Shown here: one piece after another, positions 55,482 through 63,828 of the stretch
Layout of the letters: the number at the start of each line of letters is the position of its first letter
Numbering within the stretch: position 1 is the stretch's first letter
Translations under genes and position numbers: made by a program
Source: Pseudomonas azerbaijanoccidentalis
GTDB taxonomy: Bacteria; Pseudomonadota; Gammaproteobacteria; Pseudomonadales; Pseudomonadaceae
DNA: 64,000 bases
Direction: 5' to 3'
Assembly: GCF_019145495.1 (NCBI RefSeq)
Contig: NZ_JAHSTU010000006.1
Location: 248,001-312,000 of the forward strand
The notes under the pieces: generated by a model
The model's input: only the letters and a program-made list of their open reading frames with translations
The model's database searches: none
What the model was told of the DNA's origin: nothing

Positions 55482-55899
55482 CAAGGGAGTGCTTCACACC
55501 GATACGGAAATCCTCGTGCCGTTCTTTGATGTCGACAGCATGAACGTCGTCTGGCACGGCCATTACATCAAATACCTGGAAGTCGCCCGCTGTGCGCTGC
55601 TGGACAAGATCGGCCACAACTACAACGCCATGTCCGAGTCGGGCTACGCGTGGCCAGTGATCGACCTGCAATTGCGCTATGTACGCGGTGCGGTGTTCGG
55701 TCAGAAACTCAACGTGCGCGCCAATCTGGTGGAGTGGGAGAACCGGCTGAAGATCAATTACCTGATCAGCGACGCGCAAACCGGTGAACGCCTGACCCGC
55801 GCGGTCTCCGTGCAGGTGGCCGTGGACATGAGCAATCGCGAGATGCAACTGGCTTCGCCGAAGGTCTTCACCGATGCGGTCGAGAGGGCTCTGCCATGA
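55474..55899 (+). CDS. 4HBT-family acyl thioesterase of the APE cluster
   Basis: The 141-residue hotdog thioesterase has FFDVDSMNVVWHGHYIKYLEVAR, the YbgC/4HBT active-site region with the catalytic aspartate. GGAGG lies four bases before the ATG, which overlaps the end of the lyase gene. It probably frees stalled or finished chains from ACP. The LolA-like gene overlaps its stop (ATGA). Confidence 0.88.
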   Translation: MRSKGVLHTDTEILVPFFDVDSMNVVWHGHYIKYLEVARCALLDKIGHNYNAMSESGYAWPVIDLQLRYVRGAVFGQKLNVRANLVEWENRLKINYLISDAQTGERLTRAVSVQVAVDMSNREMQLASPKVFTDAVERALP

Positions 55900-56600
55900 T
55901 TGTCTGCCGCCCCCGTTCCCCTGTGGGAGCGAGCCTGCTCGCGATGGTCGTTAACGATGACGTTGGGCACCTGACACCTCGCAGCGCTCTCAGGTTTTTC
56001 GCGAGCAAACTCGCTCCTACAGTGTTCTGCGTGTTGTTGGCGATTCCGGGGCTCGCTCAGGCATTCGACCTGCAACAACTCAGCGATCAACTGGCCAAGC
56101 CGGATGTCATCCACGGCCAATTCACCCAGGAAAAACACCTGCGCGCCCTGCCAAAGCCGCTGACCAGCAAAGGCACGTTCGTGCTGGCGAAAAATCACGG
56201 TCTGCTGTGGCTGCTCAAATCACCGTTGCAGCAGGATTACCGCATCACCGACAAAGGCATTGCCCGTCGTGACGCCAACGGTTGGCAAATGCTGCCGGGC
56301 AAGAGCGCTGGCGCCGAACAGAACCGTTTGTTCCTCGCCGTACTGCAAGGTGACAGCAGCGGACTGCAACGGGATTTCGAGCTGTCGCTGAGTGGCGATG
56401 CGCAGAGCTGGAAACTGACACTGCTGCCGCGCTCGATATTGCTCAAGCAGGTGTTCAACCAGATCAACATCACCGGTGGTGAACTGGTGCACAGCATCGA
56501 ACTGCTTGAAACCCAGGGTGACAGCACCTTGTTGCGCATGCAGGACAGCACCAGCGCCCAACCGTTGAGTGACGCGGAGCAAAATGACTTTGCTCAGTGA
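55896..56600 (+). CDS. LolA-like periplasmic carrier, N-terminus built on a REPIN
   Basis: The 234-residue protein has a LolA-type fold: LQQLSDQLAKPDVIHGQFTQEKHLRALPKPLTSKGTFVLAKNHGLLW, read in pieces, and FNQINITGGELV. The probable signal peptide is VFCVLLAIPGLAQA with cleavage before FDLQ (residue 57). Residues 10-42 are encoded by an in-frame REPIN, so the translated start lies 40 codons before the usual place. The ATG overlaps the thioesterase stop, and no ribosome site is seen nearer the signal sequence. It should ferry the lipid-like pigment across the periplasm. Confidence 0.85.
   Translation: MIVCRPRSPVGASLLAMVVNDDVGHLTPRSALRFFASKLAPTVFCVLLAIPGLAQAFDLQQLSDQLAKPDVIHGQFTQEKHLRALPKPLTSKGTFVLAKNHGLLWLLKSPLQQDYRITDKGIARRDANGWQMLPGKSAGAEQNRLFLAVLQGDSSGLQRDFELSLSGDAQSWKLTLLPRSILLKQVFNQINITGGELVHSIELLETQGDSTLLRMQDSTSAQPLSDAEQNDFAQ
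55923..56022. repeat. REPIN, family A, inside the LolA-like coding sequence
   Basis: The left REP (55923-55948) is canonical; the right one (55998-56022) is diverged (TTCGCGAGCAAACTCGCTCC). The element is translated in frame as part of the LolA-like protein. Confidence 0.9.
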
Positions 56601-58923
56601 ACGCAGGCTGCCGTGGCTGTTCCTGATCCTGCTGCTGGCAGTGATCGCGCTCGCCGGGTGGCAATGGCGCGACGGTGCTCCGTTGTCGGCCAACCTGATG
56701 GAACTGGTGCCCGGCACTGCGCCGGACGCGTTGGAGCAGCGCGCCGAACAGCGCATGCAAGAACCACTGAACCGCGAAATGCTGGTGCTGGTCGGCCATG
56801 AAAATCGAGAGCAAGCCATCGCGACAGCGCGAACACTGGGCGACCAATGGCAAGCCAGCGGCCTGTTCGAAAAGGTCCAGTGGAACCTGCAAGCTGACTT
56901 GCCGGCGCTGCGCGCGCAATTGCTGCAAGGTCGATTGGCGATGCTCTCCGCCGACGACCGACAGCAACTGATCGAGCACCCCGACGCCTTTATTCAGCAA
57001 CGGGTGCAGGCGTTGTTCGACCCCTTCACCGGTTTCAGCCTGGTGCCGAGCCAGGACGACTGGCTGGGCCTGACCGGGCGCATCCAGAACAGCCAGCCGC
57101 AGCACGGCGCAGTGCAACTGGACATCGGCAGCGGCACTTTGATCGCCGACGCCGATGGCAAGAGCTGGGTGCTGCTGCGCGCACGCACCACCGGCAACGC
57201 CTTCGACATGAGCCTGCCGCTGCAAGTGGCCGACCTGCTCCAGCACAGCCGCGAAGAAGCGGCCAAGGCTGACGTGCAACTGTTGGCCGCCAGCGGTTTG
57301 CTCTATGCCGCCAACGGGCAAAAGCAGGCTTCCCGCGAGATGACCTGGGTCGGTGGCGGCGCCACGATCGGCATCCTGCTGTTGCTGCTGCTGGCTTTCC
57401 GGCGTTGGCGTGTGTTGCTGGCGTTTGTCCCGGTACTGGTGGGCATGCTGTTTGGTGCCGTGGCGTGCGTGGCGTTGTTCGGTCACATGCATGTGATGAC
57501 ACTGGTGCTGGGTTCGAGCCTGATCGGTGTCGCAGTCGATTACCCACTGCACTACCTGTCCAAGAGCTGGAGCCTCAAACCCTGGCGGAGCTGGCCGGCG
57601 CTACGCCTGACCTTGCCGGGCCTGACCCTGAGCCTGATCACCAGCGCCATCGGTTATCTGGCGCTGGCCTGGACCCCGTTCCCGGCGCTGACCCAGATCG
57701 CCGTGTTCTCCGCCGCCGGTCTGTTGGGTGCGTACCTGTCAGCCGTGTGCCTGCTGCCGGCACTGCTCAAGGGTGTGGAGTTGCGCCCGGCGCAATGGCC
57801 GCTGCGCGTGTCCGAATTTTTGCTGGCGCGCCGCGAAGACCTGCTCAAACACCTGAGCACGCCTGTGTTGTTGTCGCTGTTGATCGCTTTCTGCGTCGGT
57901 GGCCTGCTGCAACTGGACACCAAAAACGACATTCGCCAATGGGTCGGTGCACCCCAGCAACTGACCGACGAAGCGCAAGCCATCGCGCGCATTACCGGTT
58001 ATCAACCCACCAGCCAGTTCTTCCTGGTGCGGGCCGCCAATCAACAGCAGTTGCTCGAACGGTCGAGCGCTTTGAGCGAGCGTCTGGATCAGTTGGTCAA
58101 TCTGGAAAAACTCCAGGGCTATCTGTCGCTCGACCAATTGGTCAGCCAGCCAGACAACCAGCAAACAGTTCGCGAAGCCTTGGGCAAACTGCCGCAATTC
58201 TGGCAGCCACTGCTGGACGTCGGCGTGCCGGTCGAAGCGCTGCAAGCGGAATTGGCCCAGTTACAAACGCTGCCCATTGAAGACATCGACGCAGCGCTGG
58301 CCGGGCCGTTGGCCGAACCCTATCGCCTGTTGTGGCTAGGGCCAACCGACGACGGTGTGGCCGCGATGGTCAGCCTGCAAGGTGTGAACAACCCAACCTT
58401 GCTGCAAGTTCAGGCGGAAGACCTGCCGGGCGTGGTGCTGGTGGATCGACTGGGCGAGCTGAACCGCGTGTTCGCAGCCACCCAGATCAGTGCCGCCGAA
58501 CTGAAACTCGCTTCCTGCGCGCTGATCGTGCTGGTGTTGATCCTGCCGTTCGGTCTTGGCGGGGCGTTGCGCATCGTCTCCCTGCCTTTGCTGGCGGCGT
58601 TGTGCAGCCTGGCCAGCCTTGGTTGGCTGGGACAGCCGCTGACGCTCTTCAGTCTGTTCGGGCTGCTGCTGGTGACGGCGATCAGCGTCGACTACGCGAT
58701 CCTCATGCGCGAACAGGTCGGCGGCGCCGCTGTGAGCCTGCTGGGCACCTTGCTGGCCGCGTTGACCACCTGGCTGTCGTTCGGCCTGCTGGCCGTGTCG
58801 AGCACGCCGGCAGTAAGCAATTTTGGTCTTTCCGTGAGCCTGGGCCTGATCTTCAGTTTTCTGCTTGCCCCTTGGGCCGGGCGCCATGTGCAGGCCCTGC
58901 CCGTCGCGGAGCCGGCAGCGTGA
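56584..58923 (+). CDS. MMPL/RND-type exporter of the APE cluster
   Basis: The 779-residue inner-membrane protein has two sets of six membrane helices, each preceded by a large periplasmic domain. Key parts are LPWLFLILLLAVIALAGW (helix 1), VLGSSLIGVAVDYPLHYLSKS and LLLVTAISVDYAILMREQ; the acidic residues in VDY are the proton-relay sites of RND/MMPL proteins. GGAG lies four bases before the ATG. Together with the LolA-like protein and the lipoprotein it probably extracts the pigment lipid from the inner membrane. Confidence 0.88.
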   Translation: MTLLSERRLPWLFLILLLAVIALAGWQWRDGAPLSANLMELVPGTAPDALEQRAEQRMQEPLNREMLVLVGHENREQAIATARTLGDQWQASGLFEKVQWNLQADLPALRAQLLQGRLAMLSADDRQQLIEHPDAFIQQRVQALFDPFTGFSLVPSQDDWLGLTGRIQNSQPQHGAVQLDIGSGTLIADADGKSWVLLRARTTGNAFDMSLPLQVADLLQHSREEAAKADVQLLAASGLLYAANGQKQASREMTWVGGGATIGILLLLLLAFRRWRVLLAFVPVLVGMLFGAVACVALFGHMHVMTLVLGSSLIGVAVDYPLHYLSKSWSLKPWRSWPALRLTLPGLTLSLITSAIGYLALAWTPFPALTQIAVFSAAGLLGAYLSAVCLLPALLKGVELRPAQWPLRVSEFLLARREDLLKHLSTPVLLSLLIAFCVGGLLQLDTKNDIRQWVGAPQQLTDEAQAIARITGYQPTSQFFLVRAANQQQLLERSSALSERLDQLVNLEKLQGYLSLDQLVSQPDNQQTVREALGKLPQFWQPLLDVGVPVEALQAELAQLQTLPIEDIDAALAGPLAEPYRLLWLGPTDDGVAAMVSLQGVNNPTLLQVQAEDLPGVVLVDRLGELNRVFAATQISAAELKLASCALIVLVLILPFGLGGALRIVSLPLLAALCSLASLGWLGQPLTLFSLFGLLLVTAISVDYAILMREQVGGAAVSLLGTLLAALTTWLSFGLLAVSSTPAVSNFGLSVSLGLIFSFLLAPWAGRHVQALPVAEPAA

Positions 58924-60080
58924 TGGTCGTTGTGTTCTGGGCAATGGCCCTGGCGCTGTTCGCCGTGGCGACCCGGGTCGGACGCCACTTCGGCCTGATC
59001 CCGATCGTCAGCCAGTTGCTGTTGGCGACCATCGGCCTACCGCTATTGATGTACTTCTGGATCGAACCGCAATGGCAACTGAGCGGCGCCGCGCTGGTCT
59101 CGCCGGGCTGGCTGAAAAACCTCTACAGCCTGAGCTTCGCACTGCTGCTGGGCTACATCCTCAGCGATGTGATCGACCTGCAACTGGATCGCCAAAGCCT
59201 GAAGATCGCCCTGCCGAGTTTCTGCATTCCGTTTGCCTGTGGCCTGGTCACGGCCGTCTGGCTGTTGCCGCCGCAACCGTGGATCAGCTCGCTGGCGGTC
59301 GGTCTGTTGTTCGCCATTACCGCCATCCCGGTACTGTACCTCTACCTGCGTCACATCGATTACCCACCCGCCGCCACCCGGCGTCTGGTGCAGACCGCGA
59401 TCCTGATCGACCTCGCCTGCTGGACCCTGTTCGGCATCGCCCAAGGCAGCCTGCACCTGAGCAGCCTGTTGCTGCCCTTGGCCGGCGCTTGCCTGCCGGT
59501 ATTCCTGCGGCTACTCGGCCTGCGCCAGTTGTGGCTATACAGCCTGGGCTTTTTTGCCCTGCTGGTGGTGGCCGAACACTACAAGCTCAATGCGCTGATT
59601 TTCGGCATCGGCTATGTGCTGATCATGGCCGCCCTGAAAGCGCCGCTGGTGCTGCCGTTGCCGGCCATTTGGATGAACCGTTTGCAGACTTACTGTGCCA
59701 TTCCGCTGATCCTCACGTTCGGCATTGTGCAGATCAACGTACACAGCGCGATGGAAAGCCTCGGCTGGCTGCAACTGGCGGCATTATTGCTGTTGCCGAT
59801 CGTCAGCAAATTGCTGGGCAACTGGATCGGCCTTGGCTGGGCCGGCGCCTCGTTTCAGGGTGCCAGCCGCTGGCGGGAAAGCGTACTGCTGAACATTCGC
59901 GGCCTGAGCGAGATCGTCTTTCTCAACCTGCTGCTGCAACAACAGCTGATCAGCCCGGCGCTGTACTTCGCCTTGATGCTGATGGGCCTGATCGCGACAC
60001 TGCTGCCGGCACTCGCCGGTATGCACCGGATTCCCCTGAACGCTGCCGCCCCGGCAAGGAGCCACCATGCCAACCGTTGA
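58923..60080 (+). CDS. CPA-type cation/proton antiporter-like membrane protein
   Basis: The 385-residue protein has about 11-12 hydrophobic helices (VVFWAMALALFAVATRVGRHFG, ... FAITAIPVLYLYLRH, ... LSEIVFLNLLLQQQLI). The arrangement matches Na+/H+-exchanger (PF00999) antiporters. The usual ND or DD ion pair is not clear. The TGATG overlap with the exporter gene and the 14-base overlap with the next gene show it belongs to the pigment operon. A transport or proton-coupling role is inferred only. Confidence 0.7.
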   Translation: MVVVFWAMALALFAVATRVGRHFGLIPIVSQLLLATIGLPLLMYFWIEPQWQLSGAALVSPGWLKNLYSLSFALLLGYILSDVIDLQLDRQSLKIALPSFCIPFACGLVTAVWLLPPQPWISSLAVGLLFAITAIPVLYLYLRHIDYPPAATRRLVQTAILIDLACWTLFGIAQGSLHLSSLLLPLAGACLPVFLRLLGLRQLWLYSLGFFALLVVAEHYKLNALIFGIGYVLIMAALKAPLVLPLPAIWMNRLQTYCAIPLILTFGIVQINVHSAMESLGWLQLAALLLLPIVSKLLGNWIGLGWAGASFQGASRWRESVLLNIRGLSEIVFLNLLLQQQLISPALYFALMLMGLIATLLPALAGMHRIPLNAAAPARSHHANR

Positions 60081-61314
60081 ATTACAACGTCACCCGATCG
60101 TGGTCATCGGAGCCGGCCCTTCGGGCGCCATCGCCGCGGCGCTGCTCAAGCGCAAGGGCCATGACGTGCTGGTCATCGAGCGGCAGCATTTCCCCCGGTT
60201 TTCCATCGGCGAAAGCCTGTTGTCCCACTGCCTGGATTTCGTCGAAGAAGCGGGCATGCTCGACGCCGTCAACGCGGCCGGTTTCCAGCTGAAAACCGGG
60301 GCTGCTTTCGCCTGGGGCGAGCGCTACAGCACCTTCGATTTCGGTGACACGTTCACGCAGGGCAAACCGACGACTTTTCAGGTCCAGCGCGCCGATTTCG
60401 ACAAGCTGCTGGCGGATCAGGCCGCACTGCAAGGCGTGGAAATCCGCTACGGCGAAACCATCGTCAGCGTCGATATCGATCGAGCCAAACCACTGCTCGG
60501 CGTTCAACGCGAAGACGGTAGCGAGTACCGGATCGAAGCGGGTTTCATGCTCGATGCCAGCGGCTATGGCCGCGTCCTGCCGCGCTTGCTCGACCTGGAG
60601 GCACCGTCGAACTTCCCGGTGCGCCAAGCCGTGTTCACCCATGTCGAAGACCATATCGACAACCCGAATTTCGACCGCACGAAAATCCTGGTCACCACCC
60701 ATCCCACCCAGCGCGATATCTGGTTCTGGACCATCCCGTTCAGCAATGGTCGTTGTTCGGTCGGCGTGGTCGCGGCCGCGGAGCACTTTGAAGGCCGCAC
60801 TGACAATCTGGACGAGTGCCTGCGCGGCTTCATTGCCGAGACGCCGAGCCTGTCCGGGGTACTGAACAACGCCGTTTGGGATACGCCGGCGCGCACCATC
60901 GGCGGCTACTCCGCCAATGTCAAAACCCTGCACGGACCGGGTTTTGCCTTGCTGGGCAATGCGGCGGAGTTTCTCGATCCGGTGTTTTCCTCCGGCGTGA
61001 CCATCGCCATGCGTTCGGCGAGCATGGCTGCCGCGGTGCTGCACCGGCAGTTGCAAGGCGAAACGGTCGACTGGCAAGGCGAGTTCGCCGAACCGCTCAA
61101 GCGCGGCGTTGATACCTTCCGCTGCTACGTCGAGGGCTGGTACGCCGGGACTTTCCAGGACGTGATTTATTTTCCCGGCGGTGCTCCGGATATCCGCCGC
61201 ATGATCAGTTCGATCCTCGCCGGCTATGCCTGGGATGAGCGCAACCCGTTCGTCGCCGAACCCAAACGCCGACTGCGGATGCTGTCGGAACTCTGTGCCA
61301 GGGATGCCACATGA
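60067..61314 (+). CDS. Flavin-dependent halogenase-like FAD enzyme of the APE cluster
   Basis: The 415-residue protein binds FAD through VVIGAGPSGAIAA (GxGxxG, residues 15-20) and has SIGESL near 48. It carries the two halogenase marks: a lysine in FQLKTGAAF (K76) and W219-F220-W221-T222-I223-P224, which fits WxWxIP. Such enzymes make hypohalous acid from a flavin hydroperoxide and pass it to the lysine. A phenolic head group is the likely substrate. The conserved glycine before the first tryptophan is isoleucine, so a plain monooxygenase or oxidoreductase is possible. Confidence 0.75.
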   Translation: MPTVELQRHPIVVIGAGPSGAIAAALLKRKGHDVLVIERQHFPRFSIGESLLSHCLDFVEEAGMLDAVNAAGFQLKTGAAFAWGERYSTFDFGDTFTQGKPTTFQVQRADFDKLLADQAALQGVEIRYGETIVSVDIDRAKPLLGVQREDGSEYRIEAGFMLDASGYGRVLPRLLDLEAPSNFPVRQAVFTHVEDHIDNPNFDRTKILVTTHPTQRDIWFWTIPFSNGRCSVGVVAAAEHFEGRTDNLDECLRGFIAETPSLSGVLNNAVWDTPARTIGGYSANVKTLHGPGFALLGNAAEFLDPVFSSGVTIAMRSASMAAAVLHRQLQGETVDWQGEFAEPLKRGVDTFRCYVEGWYAGTFQDVIYFPGGAPDIRRMISSILAGYAWDERNPFVAEPKRRLRMLSELCARDAT

Positions 61315-62036
61315 GCTACTTGAGCAACACGTACGTCGAAGAAACCCGTTTCGGTCTGTGGTTCCTGCGCAGTCACACGTGGCAGCATCATGTGCTGCGC
61401 GTGGCGATCAACGATTTGCGCAACCTGTTCAGCGATGCGCTGCCGACGCACCCAGTGTTGCTCGACGCCGGTTGCGGCCAGGGCAAATCGTTTCGCTATC
61501 TGCACCAGGCCTTCATGCCCGGCCGTCTGATCGGCGTGGACGCCGACCCGCGAAGCCTGAAACAGAGTGGTGAAGAAGCGGTCAATCAAGGTATGACGGT
61601 GGAGTTGATCGGCAGCGATTGCGCGACCCTCGCCGTGCCCGACGCCAGCGTCGATCTGTTGTTCTGCCACCAGACCTTTCATCACTTGGTTGAACAGGAA
61701 CAGGCGCTGGCTGAGTTCTATCGCGTGCTTAAACCCGGTGGTTATCTGCTGTTCGCCGAATCGACCGAGGCTTACATTGATACCTGGGTGATTCGGTGGC
61801 TGTTCCGCCACCCGATGCACGTACAAAAGAGCGCCGCGCAGTACCTGGAGATGATTCGTCAAAAGGGTTTTCAGTTCACGGCGAACAACGTGTCTTACCC
61901 GTATTTGTGGTGGAGCCGCGCCAAGGATTTCGGCCTGCTTGAACGCCTGGGTCTGCGCCAGCCGAAGCCTTTTGGCCAGCGGGAAGAAACCCTGGTCAAT
62001 GTGGTCGCGCGCAAACCGTTGGAAGGTGCCGTGTGA
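61311..62036 (+). CDS. Class I SAM-dependent methyltransferase of the APE cluster
   Basis: The 241-residue enzyme has the motif I region VLLDAGCGQGKSFRYL, then GVDADPRSLK and CHQTFHHLVEQEQALAEFYRVLKPGGYLLFAEST, the Methyltransf_11/25 pattern. It may methylate the aryl ring or its hydroxyl group, as seen in known aryl polyenes. It overlaps the halogenase-like gene by four bases and the lipoprotein gene by one. Confidence 0.85.
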   Translation: MSYLSNTYVEETRFGLWFLRSHTWQHHVLRVAINDLRNLFSDALPTHPVLLDAGCGQGKSFRYLHQAFMPGRLIGVDADPRSLKQSGEEAVNQGMTVELIGSDCATLAVPDASVDLLFCHQTFHHLVEQEQALAEFYRVLKPGGYLLFAESTEAYIDTWVIRWLFRHPMHVQKSAAQYLEMIRQKGFQFTANNVSYPYLWWSRAKDFGLLERLGLRQPKPFGQREETLVNVVARKPLEGAV

Positions 62037-62635
62037 TGCCAATTGCTGAACGCATAATTTGTGGGAGCGAGCCTGCTCGCGATAGCGGTGGGTCAGTCAT
62101 CCGGTTTGCCGCCTGTGTCGCCGCCATCGCTAGCAGGCTAGCTCCCACGGGGATCACCGGCATTCTGTTGTTCGTCATCGTTCTATTGCTCAGCGCATGC
62201 GCCAGCCAGCCGCCGTTGCCCGAGCAAACGCCGAGCCTTTCGTTGCCGTTGCAATTGCACATCCAGCGTCTGCAAGCCGAACAACGTCAGGACTGGGTGC
62301 TGGTGATCCAGCAGGAAGGCCCGGCCCTGCGCTGGTCGATGATGGACTTGCTGGGTATTCCGCAGGCACGCCAAAAACTGCTGGGCAACGATTGGCAGGC
62401 TGACGGCTTGCTGCCGCCGAATCCGGAAGCCCGGGAATTATTTGCCGCGTTGTTGTTTGCGCTGACCCCTGAAAATGAACTGTCAGGCAACTATCCCAAC
62501 GCTTGGCAGCACGGATCGCAACGTTCGCTGCCGGAGCGCTGGGACGTTCGCTATTCACAACCACTGAGCTTCGAATTGAGACTGAGCAGAGGCCCGACCT
62601 ATCAAATCACGCCCCTGAGCGGTGACACCCCATGA
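62036..62635 (+). CDS. DUF3261-like lipoprotein, N-terminus built on a REPIN
   Basis: The 199-residue predicted lipoprotein has the hydrophobic segment GILLFVIVLLL and the lipobox LLSAC, with lipidated C55. The mature part (LQLHIQRLQAEQRQDWVLVIQQEG...) matches the lipoprotein that accompanies LolA and MMPL genes in aryl polyene clusters (DUF3261-like). Residues 9-38 come from an in-frame REPIN, so 34 residues precede the membrane segment instead of the usual few. The ATG overlaps the methyltransferase stop (TGATG). It probably anchors or receives the pigment at the outer membrane. Confidence 0.8.
   Translation: MPIAERIICGSEPARDSGGSVIRFAACVAAIASRLAPTGITGILLFVIVLLLSACASQPPLPEQTPSLSLPLQLHIQRLQAEQRQDWVLVIQQEGPALRWSMMDLLGIPQARQKLLGNDWQADGLLPPNPEARELFAALLFALTPENELSGNYPNAWQHGSQRSLPERWDVRYSQPLSFELRLSRGPTYQITPLSGDTP
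62061..62148. repeat. REPIN, family A, inside the lipoprotein coding sequence
   Basis: Inverted REPs lie at 62061-62088 and 62121-62148. The second is slightly diverged (ATCGCTAGCAGGCTAGCTCC) but self-complementary, so the hairpin is preserved. It is translated in frame. Confidence 0.9.
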
Positions 62636-63828
62636 CGGCCTACCTGAACGCCCTCGGGGTGATTTGCTCGCTGGGGCGCGGCAAGGAGCAAGTCGCCCGC
62701 AACCTGTTCGCTGGCGATTGCTCCGGCATGCGCAGTGAGGCTGGCTGGGTGCCGGAGCGTGCGTTGCCGGTAGGCGCGGTACAGGGCGAACTGGCAGCCA
62801 TACCTGCAGAGCTGAGCCGGCAGCGCAGCCGAAACAATCAACTGTTGCTTGAAGCCGCCCTGCAAATTCACCCGGACATCGAGCAAGCGATCCAGACTTA
62901 CGGCCGCCATCGCATCGGCGTGGTGCTGGGTACCAGCACTTCAGGCATTGATGAAGCCAGTCAGGGGCTGGCCCATTATGTTCGTGAGCAACAGTTTCCG
63001 GACGCGTACGACTACCAGCAACAGGAGCTCGGCGCCCCGGCCAATTTCCTCGCCGACTGGCTGCAACTGAGCGGCCCGGCCTACGTGATCTCGACCGCTT
63101 GCACCTCCAGCGCCCGCGCGTTGATGAGCGCCCAGCGCCTGCTTGATCTGGGCGTGTGCGACGTGGTGCTGTGCGGTGGCGTCGACACGCTGTGCAAGCT
63201 GACGCTCAATGGTTTTTCGGCGCTGGAAGCGGTGTCCGATCAGCGCTGCAACCCGTTTTCGATGAACCGCAACGGCATCAATATCGGCGAAGCCGCCGTG
63301 CTGTTCCTGATGAGCAAACAATCCGGCGACGGCCCGTCGATTGCCTTGCTTGGCAGCGGCGCCAGCTCCGATGCGCACCACATCTCCGCGCCGGAACCGA
63401 CCGGCCGTGGCGCACAGCAGGCGATGCACAAAGCCTTGAAAGGCGCCAGCCTGCTCCCGGAGCAGATCGCCTATCTGAACCTGCATGGCACCGCCACCCA
63501 GCACAACGACGCCATGGAAAGTCAGGCGGTGGCCTCGCTGTTCCCGGCTGGCGTGCCCTGTTCTTCCACCAAACCCATGACCGGTCATACCCTCGGCGCC
63601 GCTGGGGCGCTGGAGGCCGCATTCTGTTGGTTGAGCCTGAGCGCGCAAAATCACCAGCACAATCTGCCGCCGCATATCTGGGACGGTCAGGCGGATCCAG
63701 CCCTCCCGCCCCTGAAATGGGTGACCCCGGCCGATCGCCTGGCGTCCACTGGACCTCGCTACCTGATGAGCAATTCCTTCGCCTTCGGTGGTAACAACGT
63801 CAGCCTGATTATCGGAGACGCCCCATGA
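62632..63828 (+). CDS. Beta-ketoacyl-ACP synthase of the APE cluster
   Basis: The 398-residue ketosynthase has the active-site cysteine in ISTACTSSARAL and the catalytic histidines in NLHGTATQHND and KPMTGHTLGAAGALEA, with FGGNNVSLIIG at the end. It condenses malonyl-ACP with the growing aryl chain, probably together with the short chain length factor. It is coupled to both neighbours by ATGA overlaps. Confidence 0.93.
   Translation: MTAYLNALGVICSLGRGKEQVARNLFAGDCSGMRSEAGWVPERALPVGAVQGELAAIPAELSRQRSRNNQLLLEAALQIHPDIEQAIQTYGRHRIGVVLGTSTSGIDEASQGLAHYVREQQFPDAYDYQQQELGAPANFLADWLQLSGPAYVISTACTSSARALMSAQRLLDLGVCDVVLCGGVDTLCKLTLNGFSALEAVSDQRCNPFSMNRNGINIGEAAVLFLMSKQSGDGPSIALLGSGASSDAHHISAPEPTGRGAQQAMHKALKGASLLPEQIAYLNLHGTATQHNDAMESQAVASLFPAGVPCSSTKPMTGHTLGAAGALEAAFCWLSLSAQNHQHNLPPHIWDGQADPALPPLKWVTPADRLASTGPRYLMSNSFAFGGNNVSLIIGDAP

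Noticed and set aside
56022..56024. Internal GTG as true start of the LolA-like gene
   Set aside because: It has no ribosome site before it and would give a signal peptide without any basic residue; the coupled ATG at 55896 fits better.
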